This document shows, in pieces, positions 36,635 to 51,100 of a stretch of DNA of 64,000 nt (its first letter is position 1; each line of letters opens with the position of its first letter). The stretch comes from Eonycteris spelaea (taxonomy: Eukaryota > Chordata > Mammalia > Chiroptera > Pteropodidae): NCBI GenBank assembly GCA_003508835.1, contig PUFA01000573.1:115062-179061 (forward strand), written 5' to 3'. Position numbers and translations under genes: made by a program. Below the pieces are notes generated by a model that had not been told where the DNA came from, ran no database searches, and worked only from the letters and a program-made list of their open reading frames with translations.

Positions 36635-37499
36635 ATTTTTAATTACAGTCAACATTTGATATTATTTTATATTAGTTTCAGATATACATTGTAATCTTTA
36701 GACATATATATTATTTATGAAGTGATTCCCCCATATATTGGAATTATACATAATTATTACAATATTATTGACTATATTCCCTATGCTATACTTTACATTC
36801 CCATGACTATTTTGTAACTATCAATTTTCACTTTTTAATCCCAGCCTCCAAACCCCCTTTCATCTGGAAAACACTAGTTTGTTCTCGGTACTTATGAGTC
36901 TGTTTCTGTTTTGTTGGTTTGTTTATTGTTTTTAGATTTCACATACAAGAGAGATTATATGGTGTTTATCTTTCTCTGTCTGACTCATTTCACTTAGTAG
37001 AATACATTCTAGGTCCATTCATGTTGTCTCAAATGTAAGATTTCATTTTATTTTTTTTATGGGTTAATAATATTCTGTTGTATATATACTCCACCTCTTC
37101 TTTATTCAATTGTCTATTAATGAGCACTTGCATTGCTTCCATATCTTGGCTATTGTAAATAATGATGCAGTGAACATAGAGGTGCATATATCTTTTTGAC
37201 TTACTGTTTTGGATTTCTTCAGATAAATACCGAGAAGAGAAATTGTTTGGTCATAAGGTAGTTCTATTTTTAAATTATTGAGGAAACTCTAAACTATTTT
37301 CCATAATGGCTGCACCAATTTCCAATCTCACCAACACTGTAGGAGGGTTTTCTTTTCTCGACATCCTTGCTAACACTTATTGTTTGTTGATTTATGATGA
37401 TAGCCATTTTGACAGGATCAGGTGATATCTTATTGTCACTTTAATTTGCATTTCTCTGATGATTAGTGATATTGAGCATATTTTCATATGATTTTTTTG
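36635..37499 (-). mobile_element. Younger L1 3' end inserted into L1M, antisense
   Basis: 3' UTR text (attacagtcaacatttgata) runs into ORF2 C-terminus (tgcttccatatcttggctat; gaacatagaggtgcatatat) and stops at about 37499. The target duplication ttaaattta occurs at 36626-36634 and 37500-37508. Old L1M ORF2 resumes in register after it. Confidence 0.8.
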
Positions 37500-38180
37500 T
37501 TAAATTTATATCTAGGTATTTTATTTTTGATGTTATTAAAAGAGGATTTGTTTTCTTAATTTTGCTTTGCTAGCATGTAAGAATGTAATTGATTTTATAT
37601 CTTGATATTCTACCTTATAACTTTGCTGTAACTTGTGTATTAGTTAATAGTGTTTTTGATAGATTCCTTAAGATATTCTACATAAAGTTTTTTTTTTAAC
37701 TTTGTGATTATAGTTTTACTCCTTTCTTTTTAATATGGATGAATCTTTGTTTTATTTTATTGCTGAATTATTTCACTAGAAAATCTAGAAAATGTTGAAT
37801 GAATGTAGTGAGAGAGGCCATCCTTATCTTCATTCTGCCCTTATAAACCATTTGGTCTTTCACCAGTAACTATTTTGCTAGCTGTGGGTTTTATTATAGA
37901 CACCTTTTTATCAGGTTGACAAAGTTCTCTTCTATTGCTATTTTGTTGACAGTTTTTATCATGGAGTAATGTTGGATTTTGTCAAATATCTTTCACCATT
38001 TGTCATATGATTTTTGTTCTTATTCTATTAATACTGCATATTCTTGGCACCCTTGTCAAAGATCAGTTGACTATATATGTGTGGGTTTACTTCTGAGCTC
38101 TTTATTCTGTTTCATTAGTCTGTATATTTTATTGTTTCACTTGATGGTTTTTCATGATTCATGTAAGTCTTTTCATTTTT
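37500..38180 (-). mobile_element. Old L1M ORF2, antisense (right piece)
   Basis: The copy continues (aaatttatatctaggtattt) through the reversed reverse-transcriptase region to about 38000. It is followed by an extra out-of-order piece (cttggcacccttgtcaaaga, about 38044) that repeats a segment seen near 36180. Confidence 0.6.
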
Positions 38181-39475
38181 TAAAAAAAAAACTAGTTTTA
38201 CTTTTTTGTTCCTCTGACTGGATAATTTCAAACGATCTGTCTCTAAGTTCATAGTTTATTTCTTCTGATCGATAAAGGCTGTTGTTGATGCTCTCTACTG
38301 CATTTTTATTTAGTCATTTTATTCAGCTTCAGAATTTTTGTTTGGTTCTTTTTTATGATTTTTATATCTCTGTTGAACTTCTCATTTTGTTCCTGATTTC
38401 ATTGAGCTTCCTATTTGTGTTATTTTGTAGCTTGTGAGATACTTTAAAATAATTATTATGAATTATTTTTAGGCAAAAGATTTATCTTTATTTCCTTAAG
38501 GTCGATTACTTGGAAAATTATTGTGTTCCTTTGGTTGTATCATGTTACCATGGATATTTTGTGTTCCTTGCGGTTTTGTGTTGCTGTCCTCATATTTGAA
38601 AAAAGCAATCACTTTCTTCAGTATTTACTTGAATTTGAGAAATATATTCATCAATCAGCCCCACTAAGGATTCGGAAACTTTTGTAAAGTTTTTTCTATA
38701 GATGTGCCATTACACATTTCTTGTTTCATTCTTAAGATTTTTACCTTCTCTTGATTCCAAAAAGCTGAGAGCTTCTCACCTGCTTTCCCTAGGGTGGTAT
38801 CCTGAAGTGGTCAAGTTTTTGTACTTTCCCCTAATCTTACAAAGTTGAGTAAGCTTTCTTCACGTGCTTATTAGCTGTATGTGAAGGCTTGCACTTGCCC
38901 ACAAAGCCATGTGAAGGATGCAGCTACAGGGTATTGTGTGAGTGAAATGCATAGAACCACTTGGGGATTTCTACAGGTGAGGCATCCCTGGTGTCTTTTG
39001 GGCAGGCTTCCTGATGGAGTCCAGGAAACATTTAATATGATCCATGCCCCTTTAACAATTTGTAAACCACTACTGCTGTGCTCTCAGCCTCTGTCAGCCC
39101 CTTAGTTGAGCAGATAATGTCAATATACTGGGTGGACTGAAAAATAAGCAGACGTCTTTAACACCACTCCACACAGTCTTTAACACCACCCCACTCATTC
39201 ACTATTCTCTCACTTTTTCCCATGGGAAATCACAGGCCAAGGGCTTTTCTCTTGGCACTGAGTTGTGCCATGTTTTGAAGAGAGTTGATGTAGATAAAGT
39301 GCATCAATGCATCATTCTCAGATTTTTCGTTCCAATGCTCCTGAAAATTCTATGTTGGAATTCCAGACTCCTACAAATGTACTCTCATATATAGATTAAT
39401 ATCAAAATTGATGTTACTTAGGGGAGAGACAGTGGAAAACTATTCTACCATTTTGCTTATGCCACTCCTCTTATA
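38181..39475 (-). mobile_element. Old L1M ORF1/5' UTR region, antisense
   Basis: The text cagcttcagaatttttgttt, gtgttcctttggttgtatca and the GC-richer 38750-39100 block recall reversed L1M 5' regions. The end ctaccattttgcttatgcca (about 39449-39465) looks like a reversed L1 5' start (ggcataagcaaaatgg). Confidence 0.6.
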
Positions 39476-39479
39476 TTAA

Positions 39480-40480
39480 TGTTATTATTTAACATTTATA
39501 ACTCTCTTCACTTCTTTCCATGGATTTGAGTTACAATTTAGTATCATTTCCTTACTCCAATACTACTTATTCTCCCATCTTCTACTTTGGTGCTGTTATT
39601 GTCAAATAAATTACATTTATATGTGTCGTAAACCCAACAATACAACAATTTACTATCATTTTATTCAATTACTTTTTAAATCAGTTAAGAGAAGAAAAGG
39701 GAATAAATATGCAATTATACCGTTTATTATATTTCTCTATGTAGTTAATATTACTAGTGCTAATTATTTCTTCATTTGGATCAAGTTGCTATTCATTTTT
39801 TGTTGTTGTTTTAGCCTCAAGGACTCCCCTTAGTATATCTGCTAAAGCAGATTTGCGAGTGGCTGATATTATCAGATTTTGTTTACTTGAGAATGCCTTA
39901 ATTTTTCCTTCCTTTTTGAAAGATGATTTTGCTTAATATAGTATTCTGTTTAACAGTTTTTTTTTCCTCCTAGCAGTTCTTATATGTCTTATCACTGCCT
40001 CCAGCGGCCATTATTTCTAATGAGACATCAACTATTAAACTTACGAGGGTTCCCTGGTATATAATGTGTCATTTTTCTCATGCTTTTTTCAAAATGTTCC
40101 CTTTGTATTTTTTTCAGCATTTTGACTATGATGTGTTTAGGAGTGACTCTCTGAGTTTATTCTAGTTTGCTCTTTCTGTTCCACTTGGATGTGTATATAA
40201 ATATTTTTCATCAAATTTGGCAAGTTTTCGGTCATTATTTCTTCAAATATTCTTTCTGCCTCTTTTTTTATTCTCTTCTCTCCATGTGGTATTCTCATTA
40301 TGTACATGTGTCTCACTTTTCTCTTAATTCTGTTTTCTCACTTTTCTTCTGATTGTGTATTCTCTATTGGTCTATTTTCAGGTCTTTGATATTTTTTTTC
40401 TTAAGATAATGCTATAGACTCTCATTGTTCTTATCATGATTATGTGGATATCCTTGACTGTTTCTTTCTTTGTCATATGC
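39480..40480 (-). mobile_element. Ancient HAL1/L1M ORF1-type sequence, antisense
   Basis: Reversed ORF1-type text is present: tgactatgatgtgtttagga, caaatttggcaagttttcgg, tcattatttcttcaaatatt. This is a separate, older element than the half-L1 copies described elsewhere. Confidence 0.55.
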
Positions 40481-40496
40481 TTTCAGATGTGAAATT

Positions 40497-40498
40497 AT

Positions 40499-40558
<60 letters not shown>

Positions 40559-40572
40559 TATATATATATATT
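40497..40572. repeat. TG/TA dinucleotide tract
   Basis: A TG run is followed by TA with one cacata interruption. It lies at the boundary between reversed L1-type sequence and the next LTR. Confidence 0.9.
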
Positions 40573-40960
40573 CAGAGTTAAGGTTACTAATCTGCAGATA
40601 TTGGGATAGGGAGGTTATCCTGGATTATCTTGGTACTCAATGTAATCAAAAAGGTTTTAAAAGTGGAACTATAAAGCAGAGGAAAAGTCAGTGTCAGATT
40701 GATTCAACATGAGAAAGACTCAACTAGCCATCACTAGCTTTGAAGATGGAGGAATGGGCTATCATGTAAAGAATGTGAGAAGCCCCTACCTAGAAACAGC
40801 AAGTAGATTCTCTCTTAGAGCTTCCAAAAATGAATACAGCCCTTTCCACACTTTAATTTCCACCCAGTGATATCCATATCAGTCTTATCTACATTAGAAC
40901 TATAATATACTAAATGTGCCATTTTAACCTGTTACATTTGTGGTAACTTGTCAAAGTGAC
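40573..40960 (+). mobile_element. MLT1-like LTR, sense, 5'-truncated
   Basis: The text ggttatcctggattatcttg, gattcaacatgagaaagact, tagctttgaagatggaggaa and the end gttacatttgtggtaacttg is the sense form of the LTR type seen reversed at 22635. Confidence 0.65.
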
Positions 40961-42109
40961 AATTGAAAGTTAATGAAATCACTAACATGTCACTTAACCC
41001 CCTTTACTTTCCAGAATTTTTGATCCAGTTGTTTCTAGCTTTACTGGTTGTACTCTAGGTCTGCCACACATCTATACAGATATCACCTGAAGAGGTAATG
41101 GTAAGATTAGAATAATTGTTTTCTAAATATCACATTATATTATTTATGCATAAAGCACCTTAAGTTTTCATTTCCTGAAAGGACTCATAGGATTCACACT
41201 GTTTATACTTATGAAAGAGGTTTATAACAAGCAAAGTGTGATATACCATGAGGATACACACTAAAAATTTTCCAAAGATATCAGATTCTGGCTTCTAATC
41301 TTTCAATTGTTGGATCATAGAAGGATGCTTTTTGTTTCTAAATATCAAATGATTACTAGTGTGGATTCAAAGTGTTTTGGTACCAAGAGATCCAAAGTCT
41401 GTTCATTATGGGGGATTTTATGGTAAACTGATTTTATGGTATACTAGCTATACAACTAGCCTTAATCATTGAAATTCTCCAAACCTCACCAAAATTCATT
41501 GCAAATCATCAATCCAATTATTATTATTATTAAACAGTACTGACAGAATGTAATGTCCTGCCCCTGAAACAACTCATGGGCCCATGGTTACACAGCATCA
41601 TTCGTCTTTACTTAATACATTTTCTAACATTGGCCAAGGGCCAATACTTTGAGATAAGCAAAAAAATCATTTTAGACTAAATGAAATTAATCTATGTGGT
41701 GCATATATATTTCTCTTCCTTGTTGCACTTGTTTTGCTGAATTATAGAGTCAAGAACTATCATAAGAGTGTAGAAAGTTACTGTTTTCCCTTTAAAAGGG
41801 AAAAACAAGTTTAGATCTTTCTGTTTGTTTGTCTGTTTGTTTTTGTTTTACAATTATTCAGTTCTTTTATTTATTGTGCAGGGTGCATAATGAGCCCTTA
41901 AAACCTGAAGACTCATATGTTCTTTTAGCTTTAGAAAATTTTGTTATTTGCTTTCACAGTTTCCTCTCTTCTATGTTATCTGTGCTCTGTTTTTAGATTC
42001 CCGTTAGATATTGGGACACCTAAACTGTTTCTCTGATCCTCTCAATGTTTTTCTTTCACATTTTCTTCATGAATTTGTTTCATTAGTTGCTGGACATATG
42101 TCTATTTTA
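40961..42109. other. No gene seen; possible unassigned old repeat at the end
   Basis: 40961-41800 shows nothing recognisable. 41800-42109 (tttcctctcttctatgttatc; ctctgatcctctcaatgttt) has the feel of an old repeat but could not be named. Confidence 0.35.
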
Positions 42110-42735
42110 TCTAGTTAACTAATTTTTGACATATAATTGTTCACAACATTCTCTTATTATCCTTTTCCTACTGTAAAGTCAGTATTCAATTATAGTCAGA
42201 GACCATATTTTATATGGTTTACATTATTTTAAATGTATTGAGCTTATTTTATGGCTTAATGTATCATCTATCTTAGAGAATATTCCAACCACGTAAGAAG
42301 AACATTTATTCGGCTGTTATTAAATGAAGTGTTTTATATATGTTAATTAGGTCTAGTTAGCTTATATTGTTGTTCAAGTCTCCTATTTTCTTGTTTTTAG
42401 CCATCTCATTCATTAATCGAAGTGAAGTATTTATGTGATTTAGTGTTATTAATTTCTCCCTTAAATTGTTTCTGTTTCTACTTTTTTATATTTTGAATTT
42501 ATTTTGTTAGGTAAATTTATGTTTATACTTGTTATGTCTGGTAGAAAAATTGTTCCTCTGATAATTATAAAATTACTTTTTTGTCTTTAGCAACATGTTC
42601 CCCCCCCCAAGGTTATTTTATCTTGTATTAATATACTCACTACAGCTCTTTTTTTTTTTGGATACCCTTTGCATAGTATATCTTTTCATAACCTTTTAGA
42701 TGAAAACAATTGATGTCTTTAAATGTATCTCCTCT
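42110..42735 (-). mobile_element. Old L1M endonuclease-region fragment, antisense
   Basis: Reversed ORF2 N-terminal text is present: ttgttcaagtctcctatttt, ctttagcaacatgttccccc and aggttattttatcttgtatt. A run of nine C residues sits at about 42600-42608. Confidence 0.6.
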
Positions 42736-42744
42736 AAACCACGT

Positions 42745-43755
42745 ATTTGAATCACCCTTTCACCCATTAATACAAAAGTCGAATTCTGAGAAATGCAAAA
42801 AGATAATACATCATTACCAAGTAAAGTTTATCCTAAAAGTTCAATATTGGCTTAAAATTCAAAAATCAATAATCATTGAATGAAAAACAGTAATCATAGT
42901 AAAATACACTATCATAATCTCAAAGAAGAACAACAAATTTGATGAAATTCAACCCTTAGTCATAATAAAAATTATCAAGATAGGAATTAAAGAGAACTTA
43001 CTTAAATAAATAAAAAAAAAACTACAATAAAAGCTACAGCAAACATCAAACTCAATTCTTCTCAGAACAGGAATATTGCATTTATGCCACCTCTTACCAC
43101 TTCTATTAAACAGTGTACTGGAGATGCAAGTCAGTGCTATAAGACAAAAAGATAAAAGACACAAGAATTAGAATGGAAGAAATAAAACTCTCCTTATTCC
43201 TGGAATTAATTTTACATGATTGCATATGTAGCCAATCAAAAATAACTTACAGTTAGTATTAATAAGTTAATTATTCAAGATTGGTTGATATAAGGTCGCC
43301 ATTTTAAAAACTTTTTTGTTTATTTATTCAGATAACAACCACAAATAGAAAATTTAGTTTAAAATAAATAAATTATTTTTAGTAATATTAGAAATATTAG
43401 AAATAATATTAGAAATATCAGTACCCTAGGGTACATATTGCAAAATATGTTCGGCCTCTAAAATGAAGATTAGAAAATACCCTCTGAGAAAATTTAAAGA
43501 CTCAAATAAATACAGGAATTTATTGTGTGTGTATACAGAAAGACACACTATTATAATAATGTCACATTTACCACAAATTGATCTGGTCAAAGAATCCTAA
43601 TAACAATCCTAGAAGTTTTATATTTTGTGTAAATTGACAATTTAATTACAAATCTATGTAAAAATAAGAGGGAAAAATAGCCAAAGAAGAAGAGAAACAA
43701 AGCTGAAGGACTTACATTAACTATATAAAATATTATTATAATGCTAAAGTAATTT
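42745..43755 (+). mobile_element. Old L1M ORF2 fragment, sense
   Basis: Sense reverse-transcriptase-region text occurs: ttgatgaaattcaaccctta, aaacagtgtactggagatgc. It runs to agctgaaggacttacattaac, where the antisense L1 begins. The frame is closed by many stops. Confidence 0.65.
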
Positions 43756-43759
43756 TTAA

Positions 43760-46190
43760 ATATTTTTCTAATTTTTCAATTATAATTGACATACAATATT
43801 ATATTAGTTTCAAGTGTAAAACATGGTGATTAACATTTGTATAACTGTGATCAACCAGATAACTCTAGTACATATTTGACGCCATATATAATTATTACAA
43901 TATTATTTACTACATTCATATGCTGTACTTCACATCCCTGTGATTACTTTTTAATCTCTAATCTGCACTCCTTCATCCCTTTATTTATTTATTTCTTTAC
44001 TCAGCTCCTGGAACCCCCTCCTATCTGGGAATCACCTATTTGTTCTTTTTGGTTCTGTACTGAGTCCATTTTTATTTTGTTTATTTGTCCTTTAGGTTCC
44101 AAATGTAAGTAAAATCATATGGTATTTGTCTTTTTATGTCTGATTTATTTCACTTAGCATAACACACTCTAGGTCCATCCATATTGTTGCATATAATTGA
44201 ATTTCATTTTCCTTAAATCTGCATAATATTTCAATGTATACGAATACTACTTCTCTTTTATATGACCAACTATTGATGGGCACTTGGGTTGTTTTCATAT
44301 TGTGCATATAGTAAACAGCATTGCAGTGAACATAAGGGTGCATGTATCTTTTCAAATTAGTGTTTTAGTTTTCTTCACATAAACACCCAGAAGCGGAACT
44401 GCTGGGTCATAAGGTAGTTCCATTTTTAATTTTTTGAGGAAACTCCAAACTGTTTTCCATAGTGCTAGACCAGTTTTCAGTCCCACCAACAGTGTATAAG
44501 TATTCCTTTTCTCCACATTTCACAACGCTTACTGTTAGTTGATTTATTGATGATGGCCATTCTAAATGTGTGAGCAATATTTCATTGTGCTTTTATTGAA
44601 TTACTCTTGAATGATTAGTGAATTTAGCATACTTTCCATATGTCTATTGTACATACGTATGTCCTCTTTGGATATTTACCTATTCAAGTCTCTGCTAATT
44701 TTTAATATGATTGTTAGGTTTTTTGTTGTTTGTTGAGTTGTATGAGTTTTTAAAATTTTTAGATATTAACCCCTTGTCAGATGGATCATAGGCAAATATC
44801 TTTCCATGGGGTAGGTCATCTTTTCATTTTATTTATGGTTTCCTTTGCTGTGCAAATGCTTTTTAGTTTGACGTAGTCCATTTGTTTATTTTTTCTTTTG
44901 ATTTCCTTGTCCTAAAGATACACAAAAATAATCAACTAGTAGCAATATCAGAAGAGTTTATTGCCTACGTTTTCTCCTAGAAGTTTAGGGTTTTGGGTCT
45001 TACATTTTAAGTATTTAATCCATTTTGAGCTTATTTGTGTATATAGTGTAATATGGTGGTCAGGTTTATTTCTTTTTTGTATTTCTACAGGTTTTTCAAC
45101 ACCATTTGTTGAAGACTGTCTTTATCTTCCTTGTAGTATTTTTTTGTATTTTTGTCATAGATTATGAACCTTTAGACATGGATTTATTTCTGGCCACATT
45201 TTTTTTTTTTCTGCTCCTTTCATACATGTGTCAGTTTTCTGTGCAGTATCATGCTGTTTTAATGACTATAAGTCTTGTAGTATAGTTTGATATCAGGTTG
45301 TTGTGATTCCTCCAATTTTGTTCTTCTTTCTCATACTGTTGTGGGAAATTGAGATCTTATATAGTTCTGTATACATTTTTTGAGTATTTGATATAGTTTT
45401 CTGAAAATGTCATTGGTATTTTGACAGGTACTGCATTGAGTCTATAGATTCCTTTGGGCAGTATGGCCATTTTTACTATGTTGATTCTTCCTACCAGTAA
45501 GCACAATATATGCTTTCCATTTATTTGTATTTCTTCCTTTTCTTTTCTTTAGAGACTTATAATAGTCTGAGAACAGGCGTTTTGCTTCCTTGATTCAATT
45601 TATTTTTTAGGAGTTTTTCTGTTTGATAAATTGTAAATTGAACCATGTTTTTATTTTGTCTTTCTGATAGTTCATCATTGGTATATAAAAATGCAACTAT
45701 CTTCTGAATCTTACTGAATTCATTGCTTGGTTCTAACAGTTTTTTTTTCGTGGAATTTTAGGGTCTTCTATATAGAATAGCATGTCATTTCATATAATGA
45801 CAATTTTAACACTTCCTTTCCAATTAGGATACTTCTTATTTTTCTTTCTTATCTGATTGCTTTAGCTAAGACTTTCAATACAATGATGAATAGACGTGGT
45901 AAAAATAGGCATCCATGTCTAGTTCCTGATTTAAGGAAAAAAAATTTTGCCTTACTCAATTGAGAATGATGTTAGCTATAGGTTTGTAATATATGGCCTT
46001 TAATACGTTGCAGTATGTTCCTCTATTCGCACTTTGCTGAGAGCTTTTATGCTGGATTATGTTGAATGCTTTTTCTGCAGCTACTGATACTATTATATGA
46101 TTTTCATTATTCAGGTTGTTAATGTGGTGCATCGAATTAATTAATTTCCAGATATTGCACTACCTGGCATCCAGGAATAAATGCACTTGA
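43760..46190 (-). mobile_element. L1 3' half, antisense
   Basis: 3' UTR (ttcaattataattgacatac), ORF2 C-terminus (aagcggaactgctgggtcat; ttaaccccttgtcagatgga) and the reverse-transcriptase region run to 46190 (aggaataaatgcacttgatg), where it is truncated. The order is continuous and collinear over about 2.4 kb, so this is a single 5'-truncated insertion. Confidence 0.8.
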
Positions 46191-46915
46191 TGACATCAAA
46201 AAATGAAAGAGTGAGAGAGGTCCACAGATCTCTCTCCTTTGAAACAGCAATAAGCTAAATATCTAAAAACTCAGCACAGAACACCAAAACTGCACAAGCA
46301 TGTCCAGCATGAGATCTGCGCAGAAGAGCTACCACAGATCAGAATCTGAATGTCAGGTGGTGGAATGGGAGAAAAAATAATCTGCCTCTTGCAGCTGGAG
46401 CTCCCTGAAAAAAAAGAGGAAGGGGAGGGGAGAAGGTGTGGGGAGTTACTGAACAGTCTGCTTGGGAGTGTTGTGACCTCCATGAGCAGGGGAGTGCCCA
46501 GTCATCAGACAGAAAGCAAAGAAGTGAGGATATAGAGAACAAACAGTTGATTTTTACCAACTGTGGATGCAAAATATGAGGCTGAGCAACTGCCCATATC
46601 CCACAACCAGAAGGCTCTCCCTGGGGCTATATCATCCGAGACTGAACACCATGAAGCCCCAGGGAATCTGTTGCTACATTGACAGGAACTGAGACTCAGG
46701 GTAGCAATGTGATTAAACATCTATAAGAACAAAAAAGGCTTTATGAAGGCTTTATATAAAGCAGTGATTCAAGAGGCATAGACACCACCTACAGGAAACC
46801 AAAACAAAACACCTATGTGCAACAAGCTAGTGACACTTAATATATGAATTTTTCTGGAAGAAAAAAGTAAAATACATTCCTTTAATGCCAGGAAAAGAAA
46901 TAGTCCATTAACACC

Positions 46916-47775
46916 ATGAACAAAAAGGTGACAAGGCATCTCAGAAAGAATTCGGATGGTACTTCTGAAAAAACTCAGTGAAATCCAAAATGATTCATAT
47001 CAATAATTTTAGGAATTGAAAAAACAACTAGATGAGCAGAATGAGTTCTTTAGCAAAGCAGATTGAAAACCTAAAAAAGTTATGAATAGAATTTCTGGAG
47101 ATAAAGAAACCTGCAAAGTTGAAAAATGAAATAGTAAGCTTGGGAAATAGAGTCGACCAAAATGGAGGAAAGGATCAGTAATATCAAGACAGGAATCTAG
47201 AAATAATCAGAAGGAGGAAGACAGAAACTGAAGAATGAAAATAATGAAAGAGAAATATAAGAACTAGCTGATACCATCAAGAGAGGAAACATAAGAATAA
47301 TGGGATTCACGAAGGGGAGGAAAGGGAGCTGGGATTAGAAAGCATTTTCAGACAAATAGCTGATGAAAATTTCCCAAATCTAAGGATGAGGGGGAGATTG
47401 GAATTCAAGAAGGCAACCAAAACCAATTATCTCAACTCAAAAAGGCCTTCACCATGACACATTATATTACAATTATCAAAAACGACAAAGAAACATTCAC
47501 AGAGCAGCCAGGGAAGAAGACTGTAAACTATAAAGGAAAACCCATTAAATTATCATTGAACTTCTAAGCACAAACTTGTAAGGCAGAAAGGAGTAGAATC
47601 AAATATTCTAACTATTAAGTGAAAGGAACTACCAGCTAGAATAATGTATCAGCTAAGCTCTCCTTTAGATATGAAGTAGAAATAAGGACCTTTCAGACAT
47701 ACAACAAATTGAGGAAATTTCCACTGCAAGGCCTGCATTACAGGAAATACTGAAAGAGGTAAGCTCACCTAAAAC
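46916..47775 (+). pseudogene. L1 ORF1 relic
   Basis: ORF1 encodes the L1 RNA-binding protein. The relic starts near an ATG at 46916, contains the coiled-coil region (AT- and K/E-rich, 47000-47240) and the conserved later text (caccatgacacattatatta; agacatacaacaaattgagg). It ends near cattacaggaaatactgaaa. No continuous frame remains. Confidence 0.65.
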
Positions 47776-48149
47776 AAATGACAAAAAAAAAATTAGGAAT
47801 AAGGTGAACTACCAGGATGATAGAAGCAGAGGAGTGAACCCTTACTAAGATCAGGATATTATAAGCTTAAACAATAAAAAGAGATTTGCCATAGCAGACA
47901 GTATAAAAGTTCAGCATACATGGGGACAATTAAGACAGCAATGACAGAAAAGGGGAGAATCAAAGATCTAGATTCGTAAAGGGGAATGGAGATAAGGCAT
48001 GTGCAGAAGAAAATGAATGACTGTGTGTATGTGTGTGTATATAAATGTGTGTGTAGTGTGTGTGTGTGTAATTTCCTTTACATATTCGAAATATAAACTA
48101 TACATCAAAGATTCAGAACTAATGTATATAAATAAAACAAGAAGGACCA

Positions 48150-51100
48150 TAGGGAAAACCACAGAATTCAAACAAAATAAAGAAAACAGAAGCGCAAAGA
48201 CAAGGAAGCAATGGAAACATCGAGCTACCAGAAATCAAAGTATAAAATGTCCTATAAGACCTATATTTCAATAATCACCCTAAACAAGAATGGACTGAAT
48301 TCACAATAAAAAAGCACAGAGTTGCAGATTGATAAAAAAATAATAAACAACTGTATGTTGCCTCGAAAAAACACATCTCAGTTCGAAAGACAATTATAGA
48401 ATCAAAGTGAAAAAGTGGAAATGATATTTCAAGCAAATGGCATTGAAAGAAAAGCAGAAGTAACATTACTAATATCAGATGGAAAAGTCTTCAAAATAAA
48501 AAGGTACAGAAAAATACTGAGAAAACACTTCATAATGATAAAAAAACCATACTCCAAGAAGAATACACTTATTTTATATCTATGTTCCAAATCAGGGAGC
48601 CCTGAAATATATAAAGCAATTAGTACCAAAACTAAAGAGAGAAGCAGACCAAACACTATAGTAGTAGTGGATTTAAATAACCCACTGTTGGATATGGATA
48701 GATCATCCATACAAAAAAAATCAATAAGGAAATAACAACCTTAAATGATACATTGGACCAACTGGACATAATTGACATTTCAGAGCCTTCCATCCCAAAA
48801 ACTACTGCTTATACATTCTTCTCTACGCACATGGAAGATTCTCAAGGCTTGGTGACATACTGGGATGCAGAATTATCCTCAACATATACAAGAGGGTTGA
48901 AATTATACAACCATATTCTCTGACCATAATGCTTTGAAAGTAGAGATAACTGAGAAAGAAATCAGGAAGAACCAAAAATACATGGATATTAAACAACATG
49001 CTACTGAAGAATAACTGGGTCAGAGAAGAAAGAAAAAGAGAGATCAAGAATACATAGAAACAAATGATAATGATAGTACAATATATCAAAAACTTTTGGG
49101 AAATGACAACAGTGGTAATAAGAGGCAAGTTCACATCATTACAGGCCTATCTCCAAAAACAAGAATGAGCCCAAATAAAAAAAAAAACCTAAACTTCATC
49201 TTAAAAAACTAGAAAATGAAGAACAAATGAAGCTAAGTCCAAAAGGAAAGAAATCATCAAATTAGAGCAGAAGTAAATGAAATTGAAAACAAAACAATAG
49301 GAAAAATATGCAACAAAGAGCTAGTTCTTGAGAAGTTTAATAAATTGAAAACCCTGAATAGACTCACTAAAGAAAAAAGAGAAAGAACAAATAAACAAAT
49401 CAGGATGAAAGAGGGGAAATTACACAGACACTACAGAAATACAAAGGATCATAGAATATGCTATGAAAATTATATATACACCACATTTAATAGCCTAGAA
49501 GAAATGGACCAGTACTTAGAAAAATACAGCTTCCTAGACTGAATCAGAAAAACTGGAAAATCTAAATAGAAGTTCAGCGTATGGAAATTGAAACAATCAT
49601 CAAAAACCTACCACAAGATAAAGTCCAGGACCAGATGCCTTCAATTGGTGAATTCTACTAAATATTCAAAGATGATTTAATACCTATTCTTCTCAAACTC
49701 TTCCAAAAAAAAAAAAATAATTCAACACTTCCCAACTCATTTAGAGGCCAATATTACCCAGATACCAACACCTGGTAAGACAACATACCAAAAACAATAC
49801 TATGGACCGCTATCGCTCATGAACGCAGATGTAAAATCCTAAATAAGATATTAGTGAACTGAACGTAACATATTAAAAGATAATATGCCATGAGCAAGTG
49901 GGTTTCATCCCAGGGACACAGGGATGGTTTCAACATAGGCAAGTCGCTTAATGTGATATACCACATAAAAAATTAAAATAAGAATCATATGATCATATAA
50001 CAAAGAAGCAGAAAAGCCTTCAACAGAACAGCATCCATTTATGATCAAACACTAACAAATTGGTATAGAAGTAAGTACGTAAATAATAGAGGCCACATAT
50101 GACAAATCCTCTGCCAACATTATGCTGAATGGTGAAAAACTAAAAACCTTCCTCTAAGATCAGGAACAAGGCAAAGTTGTTGTCCACTATCACCACTGTT
50201 ATTCAATAACATGGGGGGGTGCTAATAAGTGCAATCAAACAAGAGAAAGAATATAAAAGGCATCCAAATAGGAAAAAGAAGTCAAACTGTCACTATCTGT
50301 GGATGACATGATTCTCTATATAGAAAAACCCTAAAGACACCACAAAGAACACTACTAGAAACAATAAGCAAATACAGCAATTTTCTAGATACAAAATCAA
50401 ACATTCCAAATCCATAGCGCTCCTATACCCTAATAATGAAGTGTCAGAAAAAGAATGAAAAAAAAAAAATCCTGTTGCAGTTACAACAGAAGAATAACAT
50501 ACTTAGGAATAAATGAAATGAATCAATGCAAAGGACCTACACAAGGAAAACTATAGATCCTATTAAAAGACATGGGAGAAGATACAATAAAATAGAAGAT
50601 ATTTTGTGTCCCTGGATTGGAAGAATCACTATTTAAAATGACCTTATTAACCTTAAGGCATTCTACAGATTTAATGCAATCTATCAAAATCCCATTGGCA
50701 TTTTTTAAGGGAACAGAGAACAAAAAATTATCAGATTTGTATGGAGCACTAAAGATCCTGAATTGTCAAAGCCATCCTAAGGAAAAAAGAAAAAAAAAGA
50801 ATGAGGCTGGAAGAATCACTCTGCCCAACTTCAAATTAATTTACAAGCAACAGTAATCAAACAGCATGGTATTGGCAGAAGAACAGACACAAAGACTAGT
50901 GGAACAGAATAGAGAACCCAGAAGTAAAACCATATTTATATGGGAAAATATTTTTTTGACAAAAGAAGGCAAAAACATACTGTGGAGAAAGGAAGCCTCT
51001 TCAATAAATGGTGCTGGGAAAACTGGAAAGCCACCTGCAAAAGAATGAAACTAGACTGTTTTCCATCACCACACACTAAAATTAACTCAAAATGGATTAA

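Noticed and set aside
48415..48735. 106-codon open frame as an independent gene
   Set aside because: It lies in the endonuclease region of the sense L1 ORF2 relic and is collinear with L1 on both sides.
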